A stretch of 64,000 nt of DNA from Lymantria dispar (GCA_032191425.1 CM063446.1:18332501-18396500); one strand, 5' to 3'; positions 43,978 through 55,354 are shown, numbered from the stretch's first letter. Made by a program: numbers and translations. Notes: generated from the sequence alone by a model not told the origin.

Positions 43978-44222
43978 GCGTGTGATGATGGAGTAAGAAT
44001 ACATTTCACCGCTCGTTATCTTAACCGTGGGTATCGTAAAAAATGACCAAGGGATAATAGGCTGATAGCATCTATGCAAGAGAAAGAAAACTTGAAATAC
44101 AACCCTATATCAACCCGTTTAACCAGCGTGATTATAGAAGGTCAATTTTCCTGCTATTTTGGAGGAGGCTCGAGTCCAGCAGTGGAACATATATGAGCTG
44201 TGATAATGATGATGATGATAAA
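43978..44222 (+). repeat. SINE (GATG-tail family)
   Basis: Full-length, ending AGTGGAACATATATGAGCTG plus (GATGAT)n. AATATGTACGTTTT precedes it (43963) and follows it (44226): either a target duplication or part of a tandem copy. Confidence 0.9.
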
Positions 44223-44240
44223 ATAATATGTACGTTTTCC

Positions 44241-44400
44241 GCGTGACGATGGAGTAAGAATACAATTCACCACTCCTTATCTTACACGTTGGTATCGTAA
44301 AACACGACTAAGCGATATAATATGCAAATAAATAATACATATACGAAATAAGAAAAATTGAAAACCTCAATCTCAATCCTTCTGATCAGAATACTATATA
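44241..44400 (+). repeat. SINE, 3' truncated, in tandem with the previous copy
   Basis: GTGACGATGGAGTAAGAATA head and CACGACTAAGCGATATAATA centre; breaks down after about 160 bases. Confidence 0.8.
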
Positions 44401-45527
44401 ATATAATTTTCACTATCTTCGCTAATATTCGTAGCAAGCTACTTATTTAACATAGACATTGAAAATTACATTTTTGCAGCGGTTCTCATTCAAATATTTT
44501 AAAATATTGTATGCATTAAACACAGCCATAATCATAACTATATGACATAAATAATAAGCAAATAGAAGAGTCGTTATAAACTGCGTAATATATAATAATA
44601 CAGAATTAGTCATAAGGCTATAACGCAGTACACTAACAGCAGGCCACTAAGGTATGTACCGGTTGGCAAGGGGTGACTCCCATTTTCCACACATCATTGC
44701 ATTGGGCCGCAGATTTATTTGCATGCGGGCCGCTGACCAGGATCCATTACAGCCATTATGATGCTATCTGATCAACCGTCACAAGAGTTATAGCGCTCTT
44801 GTTTTTCTTAACTACATAAAAAAATGCCAACAAAGGAAATACTGAATATTTAGGAAAACGGGGCAGATGGAATTGATTATACGAAGGGTTATAGTTTCCG
44901 CTATATTTCTTTTATTTAGGATAGTCTATGGGTAGGATTATTCACTTTATTTTCTTTATGGTGGCATAAAATTTATAAGCAATTAATGAATTTATCATAA
45001 ATATAATTACAGCACTTATGTAATGGCTATTAGTTAATTAATGCTACTATCAGAAACTCGTTTGGAAACTTTGATACGGAAAAGTTTGTATAGCAAGCAG
45101 AGGAAAGTTGTTAGGGCGGATGGCTATTTACAACGTTTCATTCAGATTTATGCCACGCGCCCGGACTATCGGCATCTACTTGCTCAATACAGATAATGAA
45201 CGGGGCGGAAACTATAAATCTACTTAGTCGCTAAAGTTGCGTAATAGAGAAGAAACAGGAAAGCAAAATAAACATAACAGAATGTTTAGCTCATTTGTGT
45301 TTGTCCACGGTTCATCGGTATTGACTGCCGGTCTTCCGAGCGCCATTTGAACCCGCTTAGTGAGGTTTCCGCTTAAGCGTATTAATCTGAAATTAGGTCG
45401 CAGTTAACACCGTCAAGTTAAGTATCACTATGGGTCAGTGGTCCCTCGTACTAATACGGTGTCGGATAAACGTTGTTGTTTTTGATTTTATAATAAATAT
45501 GATTTGAACAATAATAGTGTGGTATCA
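44401..45527. other. Gene-free; unique islands near 44640-44790 and 45090-45470
   Basis: Both islands are less AT-rich than the flanks and resemble none of the repeats here. No ORF or RNA gene recognised. Confidence 0.35.
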
Positions 45528-45748
45528 CCCGTGTGGTGACGGAATAAGAATACAATTCACCAGCCCCTTTTTTGCCCATGGGCGTCGTAAATATGCATAC
45601 AGCACCTATGCAAGACAAGGAAAATTTGAAATGAAACCCTTTACCAACCCGTCTGACCAGCGTGGTATAGTGGGTCAATTCCCCTCCTATTGTGGAAGAG
45701 GCACGAGCCCAGCAGTGGGACGTATATGAGCTATGATGATGATGATAG
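45528..45748 (+). repeat. SINE (GATG-tail family)
   Basis: Full-length except for a deletion in the central GTCGT...CTAAGGG hairpin region; ends GCCCAGCAGTGGGACGTATA and a GATG run. Confidence 0.9.
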
Positions 45749-46035
45749 ATGTAATGTGTAGTATGATATGGGTCGTTACCCCTAAATTTTCGTGGGGATC
45801 TTAAAAAGCGGGTAAGGGATTACCAGAGGAACGGATAGCAGCACCGTCCTGATAAACTTGCAACACTAACTAGGTCAGGTCAGCGGTCGTCAATAACCTA
45901 ATCAAATGATGTATGGACGGTATACTGTTATAGTGACATTAACTAAATCTTATTCGTTGTCCGCGAAAAGATAAGTAAAAAAATCATCACTTTCCTTTTT
46001 GCTTGTTAAAGACAAGTCCCCGCAGTAAAATATAA

Positions 46036-46466
46036 ATACCATCAAAAACAAAACTTGTAAAAAAAAACCAAGCCTCGCAATTGCGTTCTTCTACCATAAA
46101 AAGTTGTGAGATCCATGTTATATCAAGTCGGTTAACTCATTCAGTCCCTGCTTAAGAGACATTTCTTCTTAAGTAGCTAACCTAACAACTTCTTATAGTG
46201 ACTATATCAATATTAAAGATCTTTTATGACTTAAATAAACAGAATGACTTGGCAATCGCATGAAAACACAATGTATATTCAATGTATAGTCACTATAAGA
46301 AGTTGTTAGGTTAGTTATTTACGTAATAACTTAAGAAGAAAGGTCTCTTAAGCAGGGACTGAATGAGTTAACCGACTTGGTATAACATGGATCTCACAAC
46401 TTTTTATTGTAGAAGAACACAGTTGCGAGGCTTGGCTTTTTTTACAAGTTTCGTTTTTGATGGTAT
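46036..46466. mobile_element. Long-inverted-repeat element, about 170-185-bp arms
   Basis: Left arm 46036 to about 46210 and right arm about 46281-46466 are reverse complements with few mismatches (shared: CCAAGCCTCGCAA, AAAAAGTTGTGAGATCCATG, GTCGGTTAACTCATTCAGTC, TAACCTAACAACTTCTTATA). Spacer about 70 bases. Ends read TACCATCAAAAAC/GTTTTTGATGGTA, so insertion at TA is possible. No coding frame: a foldback-type or MITE-like element of unknown family. Confidence 0.9.
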
Positions 46467-46882
46467 CTCATTTCTTTTTGTAGATAGACCTACTTATTTT
46501 CCTCTCCAGTACCTTCTACTTCCTGAATACCAACAATGGATTTTCTTAGAGCCCACTCTCTGAAAAATGAGACATCTCTCCTTTGCGCTTGAGTCATTTC
46601 TACCTAAACTAAGCAGAGAGATGTGAAAATAAAGAAATTTGATTGGTTTTTGAAACACATCTCCTCTAGTCTCCTCTCCGCTTTGATGGCAATCGGGCCT
46701 AATGATGGCGATCTTTCTTTCAGGTAAATTTCAGGCAATTTAGTTTGCTTAATACTTTGGGAGATTTTGGTACAATTTCATAAGACATGTCTCTCTCTTG
46801 CTTTTTCATTCCGTTAATTAATCATTTTACAAGTTATCTTTGAACATAATTATATCTAGGTATCTGTCTACACCTATTATGC

Positions 46883-47085
46883 CAATCATCATTCAGTCTA
46901 TCGCCGTCCATTGCAGAACATAGACTCCCCTCATGCTTCACCATAAAGTGCGGTACTGTGGCACCTGCATCCAACGACGCTCTAAGGTAACAGAGTTGCC
47001 ATGACTAGGGCTCATTTTATTTCGCCATATGAGGAGTAATGCCGTAATCGCCACGTTTGGTAGGCGAGTTGGTTTCGCAGTGAGA
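46883..47085 (-). repeat. RTE-type 3' end and adjoining tail repeat
   Basis: 46883-46985 matches the RTE C-terminal/3' UTR (CGCCGTCCA, CATCCAACGACG). 46990-47085 is related, in inverse orientation, to 55434-55520 (CAACTCGCCTACCAAAC on the - strand). Confidence 0.65.
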
Positions 47086-47208
47086 TATCATACATTTCCC
47101 CGGCAAGAGCCCCTGTCCACTCTCCTGTTGAATCTTTTTTTTTTAATGACAGCGCCTTGCACTAAGAGAATAATAATTCTTATATTGTGGGGGACTTTAC
47201 AAACATAA

Positions 47209-47456
47209 TTCATCATCGCATCATCATCGCAGCCGTCATACGTCTTACTGTTGGGTTCGGGCCTCCTCCACAATAGGAGGGAATATGGTCCACTATACCA
47301 TGCTGGTCAGACATGTTGATATAGAGTTTCATTTCGAGTTTTCCTTCTCTTGCACATATGGTACGTGCATATTATATCCTATAGTCATCTTATATGACAT
47401 CCACGGGCAAGATAGAGAGTGGTGAATTGTATTCTTCCTTCGTCACCACACGGAAA
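47209..47456 (-). repeat. SINE (GATG-tail family)
   Basis: Full-length minus copy: CATCATCATCGCAGCC tail to GTCACCACACGG head. Confidence 0.92.
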
Positions 47457-47469
47457 GAACATATAATTA

Positions 47470-47575
47470 ACCGACACAAATTACATTCAGACTCAGAACA
47501 ACAATTTGTGGATCGTACAAGGTGTTGTCTTGCATGGTATCTTAACCACTACGCCATCTGCGCAGTCTTTAGCCG
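47470..47575 (-). repeat. tRNA-derived SINE fragment
   Basis: On the - strand GATGGCGTAGTGGTTAAGAT resembles a tRNA D-arm/box A, followed by a body (CTTGTACGATCCACAAATTG) shared with 50506-50640. Confidence 0.6.
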
Positions 47576-47642
47576 CTTAATACGATTCCCATAGGGAAGC
47601 CATGATGGCCACAAACGTATTCTTATTTTTTACAAAGTTACA

Positions 47643-47719
47643 TTTCATTAACTGCAAATGTAATTTTGTAATCCTATATATTTATATAGTTTTACAAAAT
47701 TATTTATGCAGTTAATGTA
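47643..47719. repeat. Inverted repeat, about 25-bp arms
   Basis: CATTAACTGCA...GTAATTTTGTAA pairs with TTTACAAAATTA...TGCAGTTAATG around an AT-rich loop; abuts the next repeat. Confidence 0.8.
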
Positions 47720-48118
47720 TCTCGGAAACTGGACAAAAATTACAATGTTTCATAATTTTTCCTTCATTTGTACACTAAACACTAATTGTGTTCTAAATTT
47801 CAAGCTTCTATGTCTACTAGAAGTGCCTCTTTAATATTGATGATCGGTCAGTCAGTCAGCGAGTGACAAAATTACGAAATTTTGACTAGTTATAATTCTT
47901 AAACTATTGGTTCAAATTGAATGAAATTTGAAATACACAATGTGTATACAATGTATGCTGGGTTACTAAAAATTCAGGCTCCTAGTTTTTTTCAAAACGA
48001 AGTTATAGGGGATCGAAAATGGCCTGAATTGCCTCGAGAAAAGTATGTTACGGCAGTGTTGCGTTTTGCCCGACTTTTTTTTGCTCGACTTGGCGGGGGC
48101 ACTGCCGTGCCCCCAGAT
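47713..48118 (+). repeat. Dispersed repeat with 3' hairpin (copy 2)
   Basis: Homologous to 30869-31258. Its hairpin is GGGGGCAC-TGCC-GTGCCCCC (48095-48114): one stem pair differs from copy 1 on both strands, so the stem is preserved. Confidence 0.8.
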
Positions 48119-48709
48119 ATTTGTGTCACGAAGGCTTCACAAAAATGCAATTGAGGAATATTATTTACACACAGACTAAGTACATTCATTTTGTGGACCA
48201 CACACATAATACACAGTAACTGATATTAACAGTATTTAAACCACTTCATCATTCCTGTAGTCATTTCACGTGAGTGTTGAAGGAATAATAAAGTATAAAT
48301 GTAAGAATGTAACACCACAGTAAGTGAAATTAAACTCTAATTATACCCCCTATATAGGGTATGTCATCCTGTCTAATAAGCATGATATAAGTATGTAAAT
48401 TGCCATAACATTGTGCTGAAAGTTTGTTCTCATATTATTGTCAAAAGACCTCGATGATGAATATGTAACACGCACGTCTTATTAAAAGATTTTTAATAAA
48501 CATTGATACATAAAAATAAATAAATATATATATAATAACAGATTTTTAATTTTTTTATATTGCTCGGCAACAACACTTTCGTGAAGAATAAGTACTCTAT
48601 AGCTTTGTCTACTGAACCGTTGTATATCGAAAGTATGAAAGCGTTGCAAACTGACATTTTCATATAATAATATCAGTTAGAATAATACCTCTGAGCATTT
48701 TGTGTTCTT
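48119..48709. other. AT-rich spacer
   Basis: No gene or recognised repeat. Confidence 0.5.
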
Positions 48710-49045
48710 GGCTTCTGGTGTTGGTAATGCTCGCTGAACGGTCTCTTACTTTACGGTAACTACGTGAAGCGGGTCTACCACTTTCCTCCCAGGTGATTGA
48801 ACGGAGTGATGGCTGTTCTAATAATTAACTCTTAAAAACACTTAAGAATGATATCCTGGTTCGCAAGACTATCAGGTTAATACTCACTAGGTACATATAT
48901 TGTATATATAAATGTACGTGAAAAAAGTTAATAAAAACGCGACAAGGCTGTTGAATTTCCTGCTAAATCTTATCAGTGGCGGCCGCGTACAGATATAATT
49001 GACAATATTTAAACAGGTTTTATACATAATAAACGAGTTGATATC
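48710..49045 (+). repeat. CR1/Daphne-like LINE 3' UTR, solo
   Basis: Matches 17404-17836 with gaps: AATGCTCGCTGAACG, GGTAACTACGTGAAGCGGGT, GGAGTGATGGCTG, AGTGGCGGCCGCGTA, ATACATAATAAACGAGTTGA. A 5'-truncated, older copy. Confidence 0.8.
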
Positions 49046-49154
49046 ACAATATATTAAATCTAATTTAATCTCTATCAGAAATATGATTATCGCAGTTTGA
49101 AAAACGGTGGAAAATAGAAAAGAAATAAAGAGCAGTCAAAACGTAGACAGACTA

Positions 49155-49390
49155 TTTTTTTTTTCGGACTAATCCCACTACACATTCCCACCATTGCAAC
49201 TCCTGTAAGCCAGGATCCACAATGGTCTCCATAGATCACACCGAGGATTGGCCCTCAGGCAGTCCCTGGAAATGATTTTAATTGTCTTGGGACCCGCTAC
49301 AAATCTAATTAGAAAAAGTTAAACAGAAGGAGTTGGAAGCGATTGATTCCATTTCCCTCCTACGCAATGCGGGAGACATGAAGCAAAATT
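49155..49390 (-). repeat. Dispersed repeat, inverted partner of 25884-26110
   Basis: GGACTAATCCCACTACACAT, CCAGGATCCACAATGG and GTCTTGGGACCCGCTAC mirror the other copy. Confidence 0.65.
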
Positions 49391-49397
49391 GACTAGT

Positions 49398-49490
49398 TCG
49401 TCAATAAATAAGAAGACGTGCAGTTACGATAAGCGCAGTCGCATAGCACTAGGCATATGGGCGAACTAACCTGCGGTCTATACGTGAATA
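49398..49490. repeat. Direct repeat, partner at 51112-51200
   Basis: GTCAATAAATAAGAAGACGT and CAGTTACGATAAG are shared exactly at the start; identity fades after about 75 bases. Confidence 0.8.
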
Positions 49491-49560
49491 TAGGCCCTAT
49501 TAGTTCTAGCCTATGTAGACAAGGACTAATAAAAGCAAGAAGGACTTGCGTGATGATATG

Positions 49561-50015
49561 TTAAATATCAGGTTGACCGAGCTTCGCTCTTCGCGGAGTA
49601 TTTTTGTAGCATTTATTTAGATATATATTAATAAAAAATAAAAAAATAAATAATGAAAATTATATAAAAATTATAAAAAGAGAATAATAATAACACCGAG
49701 ATTCGATCCGACGCCGTTTGTCGCCGATGTCAAAAATAAAGTGAAACCTGACTACTTCGCCACTGAGCTATCATAACTCATGACATTGATGGCAAAATTT
49801 GAATTCATATTCTTTTAAAATTTAATGTCATTATATTGTCTGCCAAAAACACTGACAAAACAACATTTTCTATACATAAAACCTAGCTAGATGGATTTTT
49901 TGGGCCCGAATCCTCTAGTATGCCAAGTTTCAACAAAATCGTTGGAGCCGTTTCCGAGATCCTGAAAATATATATATTTACAAGAATTGCTCGTTTAAAG
50001 ATATAAGATATAATA
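49561..50015 (-). repeat. Dispersed repeat with tRNA-like segment and terminal hairpin
   Basis: On the - strand it opens TATATCTTTAAACGAGCAAT, continues with CTCGGAAACGGCTCCAACGA and ends with a GAGCGAAGCTC hairpin and CTGATATT. Inside, TAGCTCAGTGGCG and GGATCGAATCTC resemble tRNA A and B boxes with some 60 bases between them. Probably a non-autonomous element carrying a tRNA pseudogene; the same terminal plan is seen at 30869 and 47713. Confidence 0.55.
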
Positions 50016-50189
50016 TCTACTCGTATATATCGATGTATCAGATATTTAGACAACACTAGTGGTCATAGATTGTCATGGGATGGACGCGACAAATCAAGCC
50101 GCGAGCTGCAATGGGGCGGCACCGCATCGACAGGCACTGATTTATCGCATAGCCGCGATATCTCACCCATGTCTTTTCTACTTTGCCTC

Positions 50190-50560
50190 TACTGCCGCTT
50201 ATATTATTGTTACATATTTCAAAATGCTAATATTTAGTAAAATCGTAGGGGATTGAAAAAATCTTTTTCCAAACTACATAGATGGCGTAGTGGTGTTATA
50301 ATACCGACCCACCATGAGAGTGTCACGAAGTCGGGTATATTTAAAAAAAATTTGGCGACTTTTCCTCTATTGTTAGTCACCAACCGGCCACTACTGCTGC
50401 TTATATTATTGTAACATGTTTCAAAATGCTAATATTTAGTAAAATCGTAGGGAATTGAAAAATCTAGGTTTGTGGGTTCATTGCATAGATTAAAGTGGTT
50501 AGTATTTTGATTGCACAGATGACTTAGTGGTTAAGATACCGATCCACCCAGTCGTGGGTT
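50190..50560 (+). repeat. Tandem pair holding tRNA-derived SINE starts
   Basis: 50190-50310 and 50391-50560 share CTTATATTATTGT.ACAT, TTCAAAATGCTAATATTTAG, TAAAATCGTAGGG and AGATGGCGTAGTGG / AGATGACTTAGTGG. Unit about 200 bp. Confidence 0.7.
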
Positions 50561-50640
50561 TGATTCTTACCCAGGACAATACTTGTACGATTCACAAATA
50601 GTTGTTATAGGGCTAGGTGTAATTCGTGGCTGTTAAATTA
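50506..50640 (+). repeat. tRNA-derived SINE
   Basis: CTTAGTGGTTAAGATACC fits a box A region and GTGGGTTTGATTCTTACCC a box B; body then matches 47470-47575. Not a working tRNA: the acceptor stem does not pair. Confidence 0.65.
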
Positions 50641-50781
50641 CATGTGTTTGTAAATTCCCTCATAATGACACTTTTTCGTGTGTGCAGCGAGCGTTCATCG
50701 ATTTATAATACGTTATCACGTCAAAATTAATTGGACATGTTCGGATTGAAAGCTTTGCAAAAACATAATGACTTTTGATGC

Positions 50782-50972
50782 TTTTTTGTGGGTGGGCTGT
50801 GGTCGGCGCGCCTCCGCACCACTCCGTCCGGGGCGACAGAGGGGCTTAAGCACGCAACTCCCGCAACCCGCCCGAAAACCACCTCGCCTTCGTCGTTGGG
50901 CCGACCACCGGAGCAGGTTTACTTGTCGTCAGTGGTCGGCTCGACGGAATACCTCCTACGTGGGGTACCCTC
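50782..50972 (-). mobile_element. R1-clade LINE (family 1), 191-bp 3' end with target duplication
   Basis: Only the 3' UTR of the family at 1-1906, in minus orientation, starting with a six-base T run. It is flanked by ATGACTTTTGATGC (50768-50781) and ATGACTTTGATGC (50973-50985), a 13-14-base target duplication with one T gained or lost. Confidence 0.9.
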
Positions 50973-51111
50973 ATGACTTTGATGCTTACGGGACTATTCT
51001 ACCCATTATGAAACTTTAAAGTCGGACTTTTGCGTATATATGATCAGAAATTCTTACTTCTAATTAATAAATCATTCTGTCACTTTAAATATGTCACCAT
51101 ATCACAAGCTT

Positions 51112-51200
51112 AGTCAATAAATAAGAAGACGTGCAGTTACGATAAGTGCAGCCACACAGCACTAGGGATATGGGAGAACTAATGGGGCCTATATGTGAGG
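51112..51200. repeat. Direct repeat, partner of 49398-49490
   Basis: Same orientation, 1.7 kb away; the R1 tail insertion and SINE pair lie between. Confidence 0.8.
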
Positions 51201-52397
51201 GAAATGCTGCTGGCTACATTACTCTATTTAATGCGTGTCTGTCACATTTTTAATGTTTTGTTAGCTAATTGTAGTGAAGAAATTAAATATTTAACTAAGA
51301 GAAAGAGAGTGAGAGGGTTAGAGAGAGGAGTGCGCCTTAGGTACCTATAACGCGTAGGGCTTTTAACTAAAGCTCTCAAAAGGATGATATTTATCCCGTT
51401 TTTACAATATTTTTCATAGAAGCTCCGTTGATATTGAGCATAGCTTTGTTATATAGGCCATAGAATTCTTCAATAAATGGGTAATCCAAAAAGAAAAAAA
51501 AATATTCGAAACTCTTCAGCTTTTTAATATTAATATAGACTAACTGGCGCAACAAACGCTTCTGTACAAATCTAAAAAAATTAATTTGAATTCCTTAAAA
51601 TCAGTTGCACAACCCACCTAACGCTTTTTTATTTATACATACATATAAACCTTTCTTAAACCCCCCTGAACACACAAAAAATAATTTTACCAAATAAAAA
51701 GCGGTTTCAAATTGGACCAAATTCAAATGGACCACACTAGCTCAAATACAAAGAAAACATCTAAATCAGTTCACCAGTTAATGAACATAAAAAATACAAT
51801 CAAATTGAGAACCTCCTCTTTTTTGAAGACGTTTAAAAAGGATTCAGGCGAAGTTTTATATTAAGATTGATTGTGGACGAAGAACGCCACTCTAACTGAA
51901 CTACGTTGACACTAGACGCCAAGTTAATTATTATAAAGCTTAATGTTATCGCAGAAAACCCGAAACATATTAAAATAAAATTTTTCACAGATGTTTTAAA
52001 ATTCAAGCGGTCACACGTGACATTAAATTTAACTTCTATTTAAAGAGGACGTTTAATCGGTTGTTAACGACTGGCGACCGTGGTAAATCTCGGGTAATCC
52101 GGTGTAGAACAAATATAGTTGAGAGGTAGATAAGGCGCGTCCGGCGCGCAGCGCTTCGGCTACAATGGGGTACGCTAATGTGCCATTTGTATGGTGATGC
52201 CTGGACGCGGCCATGTGTATACGATACTTTACATTTTCCCACATGAAACACTGTAAAATTGATGGCTATCATTGCATCTGCTATTTATGTGTGCGGGAAG
52301 TACTCATTATTTCCTCTTTTTCTGCTGGCGGCTCCTGTAGCTGGATCATTTTTGTTTATTTAAAAGCTCGTTTAATCGAGAGTATTCTTAGCTACGC
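51201..52397. other. AT-rich gene-free region
   Basis: GA-rich run at 51298-51332. 52060-52220 is GC-richer and unique. No gene supported. Confidence 0.4.
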
Positions 52398-52481
52398 ATC
52401 ATCATCCCATCATGTCAGCTCATATATGTTCCACATTTGTAATCGAGCCTTCTCCACAATAGGAGAAAAATTGACCTACAT
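52398..52481 (-). repeat. SINE tail fragment
   Basis: CATCATCATCCCATCATGTC to TTGACCTAC, then cut by the next SINE's tail. Confidence 0.8.
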
Positions 52482-52726
52482 TCATCATCATCATCGCAGC
52501 CAACGTACGTCCCACTGTTGGGCTCGGGCCTCCTCCACAATAAGAGAGAATTTGACCTACTATACCATACTGGTCAGACATGTTGGTATCGGGTTTCATT
52601 TCGAGTTTTCCTTCTCTTGCATAGATGTTATGTGCATATTATATCCCTTAGTCGTCTTTTACGACATCCAGGGGTAAGATAGGGAGTAGTGAATTGTATT
52701 CTTACTCCGTCACCACACGGTAAACT
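52482..52726 (-). repeat. SINE (GATG-tail family), well preserved
   Basis: Full-length minus copy, apparently inserted into the SINE at 52398. Confidence 0.92.
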
Positions 52727-53624
52727 TAGCATATTTACTATACTACTATGATTGACTCGATTATTACGGTTTTAGTTTTTTAAGATCTAAGACTGAAGGG
52801 AAAAGTTTAATTTCTAGTTACATTTTGGTACTACTATTTCAAGCTACTGAAGTGTAAATTTTTTTAGCTTAGCTGTCAAATTTAAGATGAATATAGATTT
52901 GTCCTTTATTACGTAGTATTAAAGTTATAATCATCTTCCCCAGCCTCCTTTGCTTGAGGGGAAACTATAATCACTAGACTTGGTTCACGGGTTAGCGATC
53001 ACGGTTGGCGTAATACTTAGGAGAGTGCTAATTAATACCTATTTTTCTGGTGGTATTTTAACCAATTTTTCAACTTTTACTAGGAATTGTGGGATGATGC
53101 TTCCTCGTATTTTTAACCTATTCTTACATACACAAAGAATATTTTAATTTAGTGTTGTACACATTCTCATTTTATACACATTCTTATTTTTGCAGGTGAA
53201 GCAGAATATAGTGTACTCTCATAAGTACTCTATGATGTAGGTAAATTACAGTCAAGAAAAGTCAGCCTTTATGCCTTTAAACACGAACATGAAAACGGGT
53301 GTCAGGGCAAACAAAAACAATATTTGCTATTAAAAAATGAACGGTGGAGGTCAGTTCATTTACATGGTAAACGTGCGCTTAGAATGGAATGTCACGCGCG
53401 GTCACTCGCTCATAAGACCGAGCTATCAAAGACGGGACAAGCGCAATACCAGCAATAATTTACGGCTTTTTAATTTCATGCATTAAATCTTAGAGTATCT
53501 ATGGTATCGTATTAAAAAGGCGGGCAAAAATTATATCATGTCTTTAAATGTATACTTTTAACTTTTATAATGGTTTGGCAAAGGTATTACACCTCTCGTT
53601 TTTTATTACGCCTCTCGCCTATTG
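52727..53624. other. AT-rich gene-free region, GC-richer island at 53330-53470
   Basis: Nothing coding. The island is unique in the window. Confidence 0.4.
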
Positions 53625-53840
53625 TTCGTGTGGTGACAGAGTAAGAATACAATTCACCATTCCCTATTTCTCCTGTCGATGTCGTTAAAGACAACTAAGG
53701 AATATAATATGCACATAAGATCTGTGTAAGAGAAGGAAATGAACGCCTATACCAATATGTCCGACCAGCATGGTATAATAGGTCAAATTCCCTCCCATTT
53801 GGGAAGAGGCCAGAGCCCAACAGTGGGACGTATGATTATT
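53625..53840 (+). repeat. SINE (GATG-tail family)
   Basis: CGTGTGGTGACAGAGTAAGA head to CAACAGTGGGACGTATGATT; small internal deletion. Confidence 0.88.
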
Positions 53841-54002
53841 ATGCCTTTCTCATTTGTGTCATTTTGGTATGTTTCTGTAGTCCCACGTACTGGGGCGAAT
53901 TTACGTGATTTTTCCTTGTATGAATTTTCTCTTGCTTCGTGCTGTTGCTTCTTACTCGACTCAGGGTTCGAATTTGTCTCACTAAACAAAAAACCTTTTA
54001 CT

Positions 54003-54237
54003 CTTATACACGTCTTAATGTTGGGTTCAAGTCACCTCCTTACTAGGAGGGTAATTGACCAACTATACTATGCTAGTCAGATATTCGTATAGGTTTTTTT
54101 TTTTTATTATAGCCCTTAGTTGTCTTTTACGACCCAAGTTAGTTGCCTTAGTTACCCTTAGTTGTCTTTTACGCAAGATGAATGATGATGAACGGCAAGG
54201 GTATGGTAAATTTTTACTCCGTTGTCACACGGAAAAT
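54003..54237 (-). repeat. SINE with internal duplication
   Basis: Minus copy; CCCTTAGTTGTCTTTTACG occurs twice (about 54115 and 54157), so the centre is duplicated. Confidence 0.8.
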
Positions 54238-55354
54238 TTCTTTTTAATTTCGTTTTATTCCGATTGCAAATTAAAATTTAAATAACGATTGATTTTAACT
54301 AAGATGATCTGAATCACATGGTATTCTATAAATTATAATTTTATATAATATTATATTTTAATTTTATTGTAGTGAAAAATTACCGCAAATTAATAGCCCT
54401 ATTTGAAATTGTCATCGGAAGCACAATATTTGATCTGCATCGGCATTCATACGTCCCACCACCCACGAAAGTTACAGAACCACGCCATATATGCAGTCAA
54501 ATTTGTAATTAAAATATAGTGTCGCGCATAAACATTAACCAGTGTCTAAGAGGTCATTTTTTTCCATTTGGAAGGAGACTTGAACAAAATGTCTGATAGT
54601 GTAAATTGTAATGCATATAGGCTGCAGAAGAAAACAATTTTATATTACTTGAAAGCTTTTGACACATTTTTACTGCTTCATATCTAGAAATGTAACATGT
54701 CACTATTTCGACATGTAACTGTATTCAGTAGACAATTCTATACATACATTTCTCATATGCTAGTTTTTGAGAATTATTGGTGCATTAATCGAATAACAAT
54801 TTTAGCCAATCCAAAATTCAATCTTTGTGATTACAGTCAAGAGATGTGTATCACTGAATCAGTGATATTATAGTTTGTACAAAATATAGTATTCTACGGT
54901 CTAAATAATCATTACGTATGCAATTAAGTCTCTAAGATAATGTTCAATGTCTATAATTTAATTAAAGCTTGATGGTATTGCGGATGAGTTGGCGTTAAGT
55001 GTGCGTCATTAGCGGTTATCACTTCATTCCGGATGAAAAAACTTCAACAACCCTCGTTGCTTCTCACGTACGCTTTTGATTTATTAATTTTCACCTTCAT
55101 AAATACGGAACACGCCTGTATGATGAGTTTACAATATTGGCCAGGTTATTTTAATATTATGGAAGCTAGATGATGATGCAGATGTGGAGAGAGAACTATG
55201 TAGTTTGAGGAAACATGATTGCACATTCTTTTACACGCCGCTCGAGTGAGGTGAAAGTCACTCTCTTCAAGGCATACTGACAGTCTTATTACTTGAGCTG
55301 TTTCAGATTGCTAGTGACCTATGACTTCAATATAACGATGTAATAGGGATGTGC
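54238..55354. other. AT-rich gene-free region
   Basis: No recognisable feature. Confidence 0.45.

Noticed and set aside
49720..49790. A working tRNA gene on the - strand (TAGCTCAGTGGC and GGATCGAATCTC)
   Set aside because: The A and B boxes are too far apart for a plain tRNA, no acceptor stem pairs, and it lies within a dispersed repeat.
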